From: JBOGUF01 sp050696075
GTDB taxonomy: Bacteria; Chloroflexota; Chloroflexia; Thermomicrobiales; UBA6265
Assembly (NCBI GenBank): GCA_050696075.1
Contig: JBOGUF010000128.1
Location: forward strand, 78,863 to 142,862
DNA: 64,000 bases
Direction of reading: 5' to 3'
Both the position numbers and the translations under genes were made by a program. Numbering within the stretch: position 1 is the first letter of the stretch; each line of letters opens with the position of its first letter. A model generated the notes under the pieces. It worked only from the letters and a program-made list of their open reading frames with translations. It ran no database searches and was not told the origin of the DNA. This document shows positions 42,560 through 51,302 of the stretch, piece after piece.

Positions 42560-44065
42560 ATGATCGTCCAGGCGGTCGATCCCATCCCCTCGCGGACACA
42601 CCTCGGGTCGATCTCGCTCGAGGTGGCCCTGTCTCTCCCGTCCTCGACCGGCGCCGTCGGCGTTCCGGTCGGGCAACGCGGAGCGGTCCCTGAGGTGCTC
42701 GGATTCGAGCGCACCGCGTTGACAGCGTTGGGTTTCGAGGCGAAGGCCGGGCAGACGCTGCGCGTCCCCCGCCCCGATGGATCGACGCTGGTGGCCGTCG
42801 GGATCGGGGATGCGCGGGCCCTCGACGCGGCCACGTTGCGCGACGCCGCGGCTGCCTTCGCGCGGGCAGGCGACCGGTACGGTCACGTGGCGTTTGACCT
42901 CGGCGACGTGGCGGCGGAGTCGGATGACATCACGGGGCAGGCGGTGGTGGAAGGCGTCCTGCTGGCCCGCTACCGCTATGACGCGCTCAAAAGCGAGCCG
43001 ACTACCGTGCCCCTGTCCAAACTCACGATCGTGACCAGCTCGGCGCACGCGGATGGTATCGAGCGAGGAGCGGAACGAGGTCGGCTGACGGCCGCGGCGG
43101 CCGCGCTGGCGCGCGACCTGGCCAATGCGCCGCCGGCCTACATGACCGCGACTCGGATAGCGGAAGTCGCGGAAACGATCGCGGCCGAAGCCGGTCTCGG
43201 GGTCGAGGTGTTCGACAAGGAGGCGCTCCAGCGGATCGGATGCGGTGGTCTCCTCGGGGTCAACGCGGGCAGCACCGAGCCGCCTCGCATGATCAAGTTG
43301 ACCTACCGGCCGTCAACCGATGGGAGCGGCGGTCACCTAATTCTCGTCGGCAAAGGCGTCATGTACGACTCGGGTGGCATCAGCATCAAGCCGTCCGACG
43401 CGAGCCACGCCACGATGAAGATGGACATGTCCGGCGCCGGCGCGGTGCTGGCGGCTATGTCGGCGCTCCCCGCCCTTGGCTGTCGCAGCACCGTGACCGC
43501 CTACCTGATGTGCACGGACAACATGCCCTCCGGCACCGCCAAGAAACTCGGCGACGTGCTGACTATCTACGGCGGCAAGACGGTCGAGGTGATCAACACC
43601 GACGCCGAGGGCCGGCTCATCCTGGCCGATGCACTGGTGCTGGCGTCCGAGGAAGAGCCCGACGCCATTGTCAACATCGCCACCCTGACCGGAGCCGCTA
43701 TGCGGGCGCTCGGCGAGAAGACGGCGGCCTTGTATGGGACCGACGAGCGGTTGATCAAGCAGGTCGAGGCGGCCGCGCGCCAGACCGACGAATCGGTCTG
43801 GCGGTTGCCGCTCGACCCGCGCTACCGCAACGAGCTCAACTCCACGACGGCGGACCTCAAGAACATCGGCGGTCAGTTCGCGGGATCGACCACAGCCGCC
43901 CTTTTCCTGGCCGAGTTCGTCGGCGACATGCCATGGGCCCACCTCGACATCGCCGGCCAGTCGAGCATCGACAGGGACGAGTCGTGGCGATCAGAAGGAG
44001 CCAGCGGATTCGGCACCCGCTTGCTGATCGATCTGGCTCTGAATTTCACGCCGCCGCGCGCCTGA
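42560..44065 (+). CDS. pepA: Leucyl aminopeptidase (M17)
   Basis: ATG 42560 is preferred because GGAG lies six bases upstream; ATG 42548 has none. The 501-residue protein has the M17 N-terminal domain and a catalytic domain with VGKGVMYDSGGISIKP (active-site Lys and Asp) and NTDAEGRLILADAL near residue 346, the family signature. It removes N-terminal residues from peptides using two metal ions and usually acts as a hexamer in the cytoplasm. The gene is complete and lies inside the stress island behind a copy of the shared motif. Confidence 0.88.
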   Translation: MIVQAVDPIPSRTHLGSISLEVALSLPSSTGAVGVPVGQRGAVPEVLGFERTALTALGFEAKAGQTLRVPRPDGSTLVAVGIGDARALDAATLRDAAAAFARAGDRYGHVAFDLGDVAAESDDITGQAVVEGVLLARYRYDALKSEPTTVPLSKLTIVTSSAHADGIERGAERGRLTAAAAALARDLANAPPAYMTATRIAEVAETIAAEAGLGVEVFDKEALQRIGCGGLLGVNAGSTEPPRMIKLTYRPSTDGSGGHLILVGKGVMYDSGGISIKPSDASHATMKMDMSGAGAVLAAMSALPALGCRSTVTAYLMCTDNMPSGTAKKLGDVLTIYGGKTVEVINTDAEGRLILADALVLASEEEPDAIVNIATLTGAAMRALGEKTAALYGTDERLIKQVEAAARQTDESVWRLPLDPRYRNELNSTTADLKNIGGQFAGSTTAALFLAEFVGDMPWAHLDIAGQSSIDRDESWRSEGASGFGTRLLIDLALNFTPPRA

Positions 44066-44133
44066 ACCTGGATCAATAAGCATCGTTCCGCCCCACGCCT
44101 ATGCCGCGGAGCGTCCGAGGGAGGTGATTCGGC

Positions 44134-45531
44134 GTGATTGCCAGCGCGAACGACATCGGATTTGCGTTGATCATTCTCTCGCTCGTCTTCGCCGGCGCCG
44201 CCTTGATCCGGCGCTGGACGCCCCAGTTGCGTGCCCTGTTCATCCCGACCGCGGTGATCGGCGGATTCCTCGGCCTTGCCCTCGGTCCTGAGGGGATAGG
44301 GCGCCTGAATGACGGGAATGGGATCTTCTCGAGTGGCACGCTCTCGGTCTGGGAGGTGCTGCCGGGCCTGTTGGTCAATGTCCTGTGCGCATCGCTCTTG
44401 CTGGGCGAGCGGCTGCCACCGATCAAGGAGATTTGGTCCGTTTCGGCGCCGCATGTGATCATGGGCGGCGTGATGTCGTTCGGGCAGTTTGCGGTTGGCG
44501 GCATTATCGTGCTGCTGCTACTCGGTCCCGTTTTCGACACGAGCCCGGAAGCCGGCGTCCTCATCGAGATGTCCTTTGCCGGGGGGCACGGCACGCTGGC
44601 CGGGTTGGGTGGGGTGTTCGACGACCATGGCGTTGGGCAGCTTGTCGATGTCGGTCTTGGGCTGGCGACGATCGGCATGGTCACCGGGATCGTCATCGGC
44701 ACACTGCTGGTCAATTACGCGGTCAAATCACCTTCGATCCCAATTGCCCGCCAGAACCCCACGTCGCCGGAAGAGAATCTGAATATCGATCATCACCTGC
44801 CCGGGCCCGCCGATCCGCCGGTGGAGGAGTCACGCGGGATGAGCGAGGTCACGGCGGCGGCCGTCTTCCTGGGCGTGTCGATCGCGTTGGGGATCGCGAT
44901 GCTCGAGTTTCTCCGCTGGGCGACCCACCTCGTCGACTCGACGACCTTCGACCAGTTTCCACTCTTTCCGTTCACGATCCTCGGTGGCGTCATCGTCCAA
45001 CTCTGCGCGGTCCGGTTCGACTTCGAGTGGGCGGTCAATCGCCGAGCCGTCGAAGGGTTCGGGGGACTTGCGGTCGACGGGATCATCATTTGCGCCATCG
45101 GCACCCTATCATTGGCCGCGCTCGGCGAAAACATCGAGACCCTAATCGTCCTGGCTGTCGCGTCCGTGGGGTGGAGCATCTTCATGACGCTCGTCGCCGG
45201 CAAGCGCCTCTTCGCAAAAGATTGGTTCGAGCATTCGATCGCCGAGTTCGGCGAGTCTCAGGGCAACGTGGCGACCGGATTCATGATGGTCGACATGGCC
45301 GACCCGGCGCGCCAGACCAACGTCGTCCAAGGTTACAGCTACCGGCAGTTGATCACCCGGCCTTTCATCGGCGGCGGATTCGTCACCGCGGTTTCCGTGC
45401 CAAACATCGCCGCCTGGGGAATAACCTTCTTCACGGTCATGACCGCGGCCATCGCCGTAGCGATGGCGGTCTGGGGAATTCGGCGGGCATCACCCGTCCG
45501 CGTCTCGGCTCTGGAGGGCGAGGGAGCGTGA
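44134..45531 (+). CDS. GltS-like sodium/glutamate symporter family protein
   Basis: GTG 44134 follows GGGAGGTGA. The 465-residue protein has about ten membrane helices and GltS-like re-entrant loop motifs (EMSFAGGHGTLAGLGG, and ESQGNVATGFMMVDMADP as the inverted second copy). A variable loop of about 50 residues joins the two halves. GltS carriers move glutamate or related acids with sodium. The stop overlaps the start of the broken NhaC gene (GTGA), so the two were probably one operon. Confidence 0.8.
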   Translation: MIASANDIGFALIILSLVFAGAALIRRWTPQLRALFIPTAVIGGFLGLALGPEGIGRLNDGNGIFSSGTLSVWEVLPGLLVNVLCASLLLGERLPPIKEIWSVSAPHVIMGGVMSFGQFAVGGIIVLLLLGPVFDTSPEAGVLIEMSFAGGHGTLAGLGGVFDDHGVGQLVDVGLGLATIGMVTGIVIGTLLVNYAVKSPSIPIARQNPTSPEENLNIDHHLPGPADPPVEESRGMSEVTAAAVFLGVSIALGIAMLEFLRWATHLVDSTTFDQFPLFPFTILGGVIVQLCAVRFDFEWAVNRRAVEGFGGLAVDGIIICAIGTLSLAALGENIETLIVLAVASVGWSIFMTLVAGKRLFAKDWFEHSIAEFGESQGNVATGFMMVDMADPARQTNVVQGYSYRQLITRPFIGGGFVTAVSVPNIAAWGITFFTVMTAAIAVAMAVWGIRRASPVRVSALEGEGA

Positions 45532-46161
45532 GCACCAAGACCACGGACGACCGGCCTCTCCGGGCGCCGTCGCTCCTCGACGCCGTGCTCCCCTTGGCCA
45601 TCCTGATTGGCCTGCTGGCGCTGTCGCTCTACCTGTACGGGACCGACACGACCGACGGCTTGGTCCAGGTCGCGCTCATCATCTCGGCGTTCGTCGCGGC
45701 CGCGATCGCGTTGGCAGTGCGCATGTACTCTCCCTTCCCAACCATCCTCCGCGGCGCTCTGGCCGGCGGCATCATGGCGGTCATCCTTCAGCCAGATCTG
45801 GACTCGATCGGCGTTATGGACAGCATGCTGAACACCATTTGGCTGATCCTGGCCGCGTTGAGCTTTGGAGCGGTCGCGGATGTACCAGGCCGAGTCCGCT
45901 CGGCGTGGCCTGGCCCCGACCAATCTCTCCCGCGGTATCTCGGACGCGGGTTCCGCGACCGGCGCCCTGGTGCCGTGGAATATCTGTGGGGCCTTTCCCA
46001 GCGCAACGCTTGGGGTTGCTACCCTGGTCTGTCTCCGGTGCAGCGTCTTCAATCTGTGCATTCCGTTGACGTCGATCCTGCTCGGATCGAACGGGTTTCG
46101 AGTCAAGCGGATCGACGAACCGGTCGCATCACCGGTGGCGGCGGGGGCCGAGGTGGATTAG
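45528..46161 (+). pseudogene. NhaC-type Na+/H+ antiporter with internal deletions and frameshift
   Basis: GTG 45528 overlaps the GltS stop. About 65 residues of the first helices are followed directly by sequence that normally lies much further in (PFPTILRGALAGGIMAVILQPD), then MLNTIWLILAALSFGAV. Near 45875 the frame changes and the C-terminal end resumes as RMYQAESARRGLAPTNLSRG through to 46161. Only about 210 of roughly 480 residues remain. Two deletions, the second with a frameshift, explain this. Confidence 0.75.
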
Positions 46162-46163
46162 GC

Positions 46164-46323
46164 CGTGTTTGCACGCCGTCATCCGGCGGCGGTGGACGCC
46201 CCGTCGTCATGCTGAGGCAGCGACGCATCCCCCGGCGAAGCCGGTCCGTCGTGGCGGGGAGGCGCTTCGCGCGGGGATGCTTCGGCTGCGCCTCAGCATG
46301 ACGAGGCTTGGCTAACAGGCCCT
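46164..46323 (+). repeat. REP-like hairpin element with TAGG/CCTA ends
   Basis: TCGTCATGCTGAGGC (46204-46218) pairs exactly with GCCTCAGCATGACGA (46290-46304), with further GCATCCCC/GGGGATGC pairing inside. The outer flanks GGCCGTGTTTG and CTAACAGGCC are partly complementary and may mark the ends of the element. It starts where the NhaC pseudogene ends. Confidence 0.7.
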
Positions 46324-46353
46324 AGGGGTTGGCGCCGCGGAGGGCTTCAAGCA

Positions 46354-47244
46354 ATGAGGTCGAGACTCGAATCGCAATTCTCCGGCGCGCTCGAAAGCCT
46401 GACGTCGCTCGCCATCCGGCTGGTGGAAGCGATCGTCGTGATCATCATTGCCCGCTACCTCCATCGCTTCGTGCGCGATCGGCTGCTGCAACGGCTCGAT
46501 TCGCCGACCCTTTCGGAGAGCGGACGAACCGTGATCAGCGTCCTGGCGACAGTCGTCTTCGGAATGGCGACCGCGTCCGTGTTGCTCGCCATCTGGGGGG
46601 TAACCTGGTCCGGGATCATCACCGCGATCAGTCTGGGCACGCTGGGTATCCTCCTCGGGGTGCAGGACGTCCTCAAGAGCTTGATCGGCGGCATCTTCCT
46701 GATATTAGAGCGGCCGTATTCGATCGGGGACCGGATCAGCGTGCGCGATGTCACCGGGAGGGTGATCGGGATCGAGCTGAGGACGACGATCATTCGCTCG
46801 GACGACGGCCACCGCATCGTCGCGCCGAACTCGATCGTCTTCACCGACACGATGACCAACTACAGCCTGCGGCGCCAGATTCGGACGAGGCTGATCCTCA
46901 GCGGTATCAGTGGCAATGCGGCCGAGCTGCGAACGCGTATCGAGCACGCGGTCGCCGGTGTGGATGGTGTCGACGGGTCGGTCGAAGTCCGCATCCGACC
47001 GCGTGGGTCCAAAGTGCGGACGCCGATCCGCGAAGGACTCGTCGGTTCCCACACCGAGGGGCAGACGGGATCGAGAGGCACCGAAGTCTGGGTCAGTTGG
47101 TTGGGTGGAGGTGAGCCGGAGGTGCAGGAGGCGGTGGTGGCACTGATGAGGCAACTCTACCCCGACGCGACCGTCCACGCGCGAAACGTGAAGGGCGCCG
47201 TGGTTCCCCAACGGTCCAGGATGGGTCATCTCGGCGTGCGGTAG
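46354..47244 (+). CDS. Small-conductance mechanosensitive channel (MscS family)
   Basis: The ATG follows GGAGGG. The 296-residue protein has three N-terminal helices and the MscS pore and beta-domain region: LGTLGILLGVQDVLKSLIGGIFLILERPYSIGD, then a beta barrel with VAPNSIV. The C-terminal domain is alpha/beta. MscS channels open under membrane tension and release solutes at osmotic downshock. The gene is complete, with a 20-residue tail beyond the usual fold. Confidence 0.82.
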   Translation: MRSRLESQFSGALESLTSLAIRLVEAIVVIIIARYLHRFVRDRLLQRLDSPTLSESGRTVISVLATVVFGMATASVLLAIWGVTWSGIITAISLGTLGILLGVQDVLKSLIGGIFLILERPYSIGDRISVRDVTGRVIGIELRTTIIRSDDGHRIVAPNSIVFTDTMTNYSLRRQIRTRLILSGISGNAAELRTRIEHAVAGVDGVDGSVEVRIRPRGSKVRTPIREGLVGSHTEGQTGSRGTEVWVSWLGGGEPEVQEAVVALMRQLYPDATVHARNVKGAVVPQRSRMGHLGVR

Positions 47245-47251
47245 CTCCGGC

Positions 47252-47282
47252 CTATACCCACGAATTACACCTTTTGCCGCTG
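47252..47282 (+). promoter_or_regulatory. Possible degenerate copy D of the shared motif
   Basis: TACACC followed by TTTTG lies at the same position relative to the next gene (about 100 bases), but the TTGCAACC half matches only four of eight bases. Confidence 0.3.
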
Positions 47283-47368
47283 TCAGTCACTCGCCTTGGC
47301 AGCAATCATAGGATCATCGATGCGCGGATCAACGCGCCGCGGGTACCGCCGAAAGGAAGGAGCGGTCA

Positions 47369-47608
47369 ATGAGCTCGTACACGTTCGCCTGGATCCTGTC
47401 GCTCACCCTGCTCACGCTGTACATCTTCTTCCTCTTCACCGTCTGTTCGCTGACCTTCCGCAAGGGGTACACGATCCTCGGTATCCTCGGCATCTTCATG
47501 CCGATCTTATGGCTGATCGGCGCGATCCTGCCGGCAAAGCGGGGTTCGCGACAGGACATCGCCGAGGCCACGCGATACCAGGCCAAGATGACCCAGGCGA
47601 CGCGGTAG
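47369..47608 (+). CDS. Small membrane protein
   Basis: The ATG follows AAGGAAGGAG. The 79-residue product has two hydrophobic segments (about 8-28 and 35-55) and a charged C-terminus ending KMTQATR. No family was recognised. Its neighbours belong to the stress island, and it lies behind a weak copy of the shared motif. Confidence 0.55.
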   Translation: MSSYTFAWILSLTLLTLYIFFLFTVCSLTFRKGYTILGILGIFMPILWLIGAILPAKRGSRQDIAEATRYQAKMTQATR

Positions 47609-47671
47609 CAACTATTTGCCCGCTCGGTCAACTCGGTGCGTCGAGGCGGCGAGCGAGAGGGAGGAACGGTC

Positions 47672-48162
47672 ATGAGCGAACTCGTGGTCATTACTTTACT
47701 TTCGACGCCGAAGCGGACGCCGCGAGCGCGATGAGGCGACTCCGAGACGTGGAGAAGGGCGGTCGCATCAGCTTGGAAGACACGGCGGTGATCGCGAAGG
47801 ACCAGGCCGGGACCGTCGACGTCAAGAACGAATGGATCTCCGGGACGGAAACAGGCGCGGTCATCGGCGGCGCTATCGGGTTGTTGACCTCGTTCATGTT
47901 CCCGATCGTCGGCACCGTGGCCGGGGCCGTAGCCGGCGGTTGGATCGGCAGCAAGATTCGCGAGGGGGTGGATGGGGAGTTCGTCGATGAGGTGAGTGCC
48001 TCGCTCGAGCCGGGCACGTCTGCCTTATTTCTGATCCTGCGCGACTGGAATGCGGACGCGGTCGCCGCCGCCGTGCGCGGACACCGGGGCGAGATTCACC
48101 ACACGACGTTGTCGCCCGACCTCGTCGTGTCGCTGCAACAAGCCCTGAAAGCACCGAGGTAG
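47672..48162 (+). pseudogene. DUF1269-family protein with a 5-bp tandem duplication near its start
   Basis: ATG 47672 opens MSELVVIT but then meets two tandem copies of ACTTT (47693-47702). The family sequence (FDAEADAASAMRRL and a Gly-rich hydrophobic core) continues in the frame that would follow if one copy were removed, to TAG near 48160. Removing one copy gives MSELVVITFDAE, typical of the family. An in-frame ATG at 47731 could still start a 143-residue product. It is a paralogue of the gene at 38403. Confidence 0.7.
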
Positions 48163-48187
48163 GGGACGTTGTCGGCCGTTCCGTCGT

Positions 48188-48226
48188 TTGCAACCAGCGG
48201 GTTACACCTTTCGGTCGATCTGTCGT
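48188..48226 (+). promoter_or_regulatory. Shared stress-regulon motif, copy C
   Basis: TTGCAACC (48188-48195), seven bases, TACACC (48203-48208) and TTTCG lie about 118 bases before the HdeD-like gene, with the same internal spacing as copies A and B. Confidence 0.6.
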
Positions 48227-48320
48227 GGTTGAGCCGCGAGGCACAACTGGGTATGCATCGAGGCGGTCTACCGCGGTCCTGGATCACCCGCGCCAGTGGT
48301 TCGACTGTACGGAGGTAACG

Positions 48321-48941
48321 ATGTCCAACCGGCTGGCAACGACGCTGCAACAGGGGCTGCCCTGGCGGAAGGGCATTCCTTGGGGGCTGGTCGTCGTTCA
48401 AGGCGTGCTCATTCTCGGAATCGGGTTGTTTCTCCTGTTGCGGCCGGACGCCGCCCGCACCACGATCAGGGGACTGATCGGGGCCTTCCTGATCTTCAGC
48501 AGCGTGCTCGGCATAGGCGCCGGACTCCGCGAGTCGACCCGCAATCTGCCGATGTCGCCGTATCGACTCCTCCGGGGCGGGATCGGCCTGATCGTCGGTG
48601 TCCTGGTTGTGCTGCAGCCGGTGTTCGACTACATCGACGACGATGCGGCGCGGACGATCCTGGCCGTCGGCTTGACCTTGTGGGGTCTGATTGGGCTCTA
48701 CGCGGCCTTCGCAACCCACGACGAGGTCGGGTTTTGATGGAATACCATCATCCTGAGTGGGCTGTGCATCGTCTTTGCGGTCCTGCTCTTCTCGTCGGGG
48801 TCGAACGACAACTCGCTGGTCGAGCCAGTTGGCATCGTCGCGATAATCGTTGGCGTGATCCTCCTCGCATACGCCTACGTGCAGTATCGTGGCAGTCGGA
48901 TAGAAGCGGGACAACAGACGCCGGAAGCGCCCAGACCGTAG
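48321..48941 (+). pseudogene. HdeD/DUF308-like membrane protein with an in-frame TGA
   Basis: ATG 48321 follows CGGAGG. The first 138 residues show two pairs of membrane helices, including VVVQGVLILGIGLFLLL. Then TGA (48735-48737) falls between VGF and WNTIILSGLCIVFAVLL; the same frame goes on for 67 codons with two more helices and ends at TAG 48939-48941. A CGA-to-TGA change would account for it. The truncated protein may be expressed. No SECIS-like structure was recognised, and selenocysteine makes little sense in this family. Confidence 0.7.
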
Positions 48942-49248
48942 ACGGCCGCGCTCGACCGTACCACTCGCATTCGGGACGCGGGATTGTCGCCAGCTGTAAA
49001 TGGTCTGCCGGTGCTGGCCTGCGTCCCGAATCTGCTGCGCTTTACGCCAGTGCGCGCTGTCGATTGGACGCCGACTCGGTCCACGGCCGCCCACCCTCGC
49101 GTCGCCAAGTGGGCCTCCCACGGTCGCAGTTTGCCGAAGGCCGGCTGAAAGGCATTCTCGTACAGCGCGTTCGCCCTGTCTCAGCGTGGCGATGATGCGA
49201 GGATTTCGCGTAAAAAGTACGTGGTGAGTTTTTTTGCTTTTGGGATAT

Positions 49249-49262
49249 GTCGTGATAACGAC
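49249..49262 (+). promoter_or_regulatory. Operator-like palindrome upstream of the next gene
   Basis: GTCGT, GATA, ACGAC form an inverted repeat 15 bases before the start codon at 49277, in an AT-richer patch (49210-49245). The rest of the 48942-49276 gap shows nothing recognisable. Confidence 0.35.
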
Positions 49263-49276
49263 GGCGCGGTACGATT

Positions 49277-50116
49277 ATGCTCATGACGACGCCTTCCGCC
49301 CCGACGTGCCTCGTCCTCGTTGGAGGAGCGCCGGGGGGAGCAATCGCATCTCCCCTCGAACCGTTGGTTCGTCCGCTCCTTCGGCGCCCACCACTCGACG
49401 TCGCGGAATCCTTTGCCATTGCGACTCCGTCGGTCGCGTTGGCACGCGATCATCACGGACCCGTTCATCGCCTTGGACGCCTGATTGCGGACGCAGGTCG
49501 CTCGGCCCGGATCGTCGTACCAGCGCGGTTGCCAAGGACGTGGACTGGTCGCTCCAGGTGGAGCACGCTGACGCTTCCTGACGACGTCACCCGACTGGAC
49601 AGCGTCTCAGCCCCGCGCGCGTTGGTCGATTCCAATGCACTGATTCTGGTCAACCGGCTGCCCGAGGCAGCCGATCACGCCTCGCCGGTTCTTGGCGTGT
49701 GGTCTCGCTTCGTACCGCTTAAACCGCGGCTCGGCGCACTTACCAGCGGGCCGCGAGAAGGGTTGGCGGCGGAGATTGCACTCGCCTTTCGGCCGTCGCT
49801 TGTCGTGTTGATTGGTGAAGTACATAGTGTCGCCGTCGTGGTCGTGACGGTCGATCAGGTGGCGGCCGAGCTGTTCGGACTCGCCTTTGCCGCCGTCGTC
49901 CGCGACGATCCTGACCCGGAAACCGCGATCGGTCCCTGGGAAGACCCACTTGTCCAGCGGGCAACGGAACTGGGACTGGGGGTCTCCCTGCCGTCGGACA
50001 TGGTCGTGCGCGCGCGCTGGTCAGGACCTCCCGGTCGTAGCCAGGAGGTGTTCGAGGACCTCCTTTCGCACGCGATTACCGCCGTTGGCATCCCGGACGC
50101 GGCCTGGGATGTGTAG
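49277..50116 (+). CDS. Protein of unknown function
   Basis: The 279-residue frame has good codon usage but no family was recognised. A segment VDSNALILVNRLPEAADHASP and a later LVVLIGEVHSVAVVVVTVDQV suggest alternating strands and helices, possibly DUF362-like, but the expected cysteines are absent. The start is ATG 49277 or 49283; neither has a ribosome binding site, so translation may be leaderless. It lies just before the cysteine operon on the same strand. Confidence 0.45.
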   Translation: MLMTTPSAPTCLVLVGGAPGGAIASPLEPLVRPLLRRPPLDVAESFAIATPSVALARDHHGPVHRLGRLIADAGRSARIVVPARLPRTWTGRSRWSTLTLPDDVTRLDSVSAPRALVDSNALILVNRLPEAADHASPVLGVWSRFVPLKPRLGALTSGPREGLAAEIALAFRPSLVVLIGEVHSVAVVVVTVDQVAAELFGLAFAAVVRDDPDPETAIGPWEDPLVQRATELGLGVSLPSDMVVRARWSGPPGRSQEVFEDLLSHAITAVGIPDAAWDV

Positions 50117-50173
50117 CCGCCGATGAACCCGCCGCCGGTGGTGGCGCGGTGTTCGCGACGGCGCTGAACCAGC

Positions 50174-50202
50174 TTGACAAGGGTGCTCCAACGGGGCATA
50201 GT
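50174..50202 (+). promoter_or_regulatory. Sigma-70 promoter of the cysM-cysO-mec operon
   Basis: TTGACA (50174-50179) and CATAGT (50197-50202) are exactly 17 bp apart, about 45 bases before the proposed start codon. Confidence 0.6.
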
Positions 50203-50255
50203 CGTATTCTGTATGAAGAACTAAGCTTTCCATTTGTGACGTGAGAGTTCCCGCA

Positions 50256-51254
50256 ATGACCTGCCAAACCTATCACGAACCGCACGATTGCCTGACCATC
50301 GCCCCGCCATTCGACCGCGCCGCCGCGCTCGACGGGTTGGCGGTGGCGGCGGCGATCGGCAATACGCCGCTGATGCGGCTGCATCGCCTCGCCGCCGATC
50401 AGGGGTTGCCATCCTCCGTCGAGCTTTGGCTTAAGGCCGAGTGGGGCAACCCAGGGGGGTCGGTGAAGGATCGGCCCGCGCTGGCGATCGTGCGCGAGGC
50501 ACTGCGCTGCGGTCGCCTTGGCAACGGGCGGGTGCTGCTCGACGCGACTTCCGGCAACACCGGAATCGCCTACGCGATGCTGGGCACGGCGCTCGACGTG
50601 CCGGTCGAGCTGGTCGTGCCCGGCAGCGCCTCCGATGAACGCAAGCGCATATTGTTCGCCTACGGCGCGACGGTGAGCCTGAGCGACCCGTACGATGGGT
50701 CTGATGGTGCGATCCTTGAAGCACGGGCCCGCGCAATTATGGACCCGGATCGTTATTACTACGCCGACCAATACAACAATCCGGCCAACCCGATGGCGCA
50801 CGAGCAGACGACCGGACCCGAGCTTTGGCGGCAGACGGTGGGTCGAATCACCCACCTCGTCGCCGGCCTAGGCACCTCGGGAACCCTGGTAGGCGCGGGT
50901 CGATTCCTTAAGACGGTGAATCCGTCCGTCACACTCGTCGGTGTTCAGCCGGCCGAATCGTTCCACGGTATCGAAGGGCTGAAGCACCTGCCGACAGCGA
51001 TCATCCCTGGCATCTACGACGCTTCGGTTCCCGACCGGGAGATGGGCGTCGTGACCGAGGAGGCGTTCGACTTGGCCCGCCGATTAGCTCGCGTCGAGGG
51101 TCTCTTTGTGGGGGCGTCGACTGGCGCCGCTCTGGCGGGATCGCTCGCGGTTGGGCGGGAACTCGCGGCGCGCGGCGAGGCCGGCGTCGTGGTCGCCATC
51201 GCACCGGACGGCGGCTTAAAATACCTTTCCGGCGGAATGTGGAACGGGGCTTGA
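50256..51254 (+). CDS. cysM: Cysteine synthase, CysM type (CysO-dependent)
   Basis: The start is ATG 50256, or GTG 50241 in the same frame; neither has a clear ribosome binding site. The 332-residue protein is a PLP fold-type II enzyme: GNTPLMRLHRL, the cofactor Lys in NPGGSVKDRPAL, the TSGNTG loop and GLGTSGTLVG phosphate loop. The next two genes encode a sulfur carrier and a JAMM peptidase, as in the mycobacterial mec-cysO-cysM set, so it probably adds thiocarboxylated CysO to O-phosphoserine rather than using free sulfide. It is complete. Confidence 0.82.
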   Translation: MTCQTYHEPHDCLTIAPPFDRAAALDGLAVAAAIGNTPLMRLHRLAADQGLPSSVELWLKAEWGNPGGSVKDRPALAIVREALRCGRLGNGRVLLDATSGNTGIAYAMLGTALDVPVELVVPGSASDERKRILFAYGATVSLSDPYDGSDGAILEARARAIMDPDRYYYADQYNNPANPMAHEQTTGPELWRQTVGRITHLVAGLGTSGTLVGAGRFLKTVNPSVTLVGVQPAESFHGIEGLKHLPTAIIPGIYDASVPDREMGVVTEEAFDLARRLARVEGLFVGASTGAALAGSLAVGRELAARGEAGVVVAIAPDGGLKYLSGGMWNGA

Positions 51255-51302
51255 GGCTCCGCGCGGCAGCAATTGCAGCGATTGAGGAAGGAATCCGTCA
51301 GT

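Noticed and set aside
48735..48737. Selenocysteine at the TGA of the HdeD-like gene
   Set aside because: The expected residue at this site is not a catalytic Cys, and no SECIS-like hairpin was recognised; a nonsense change is simpler.
49277..50116. DUF362-like iron-sulfur protein
   Set aside because: The expected cysteine clusters are missing; only weak strand patterns fit.
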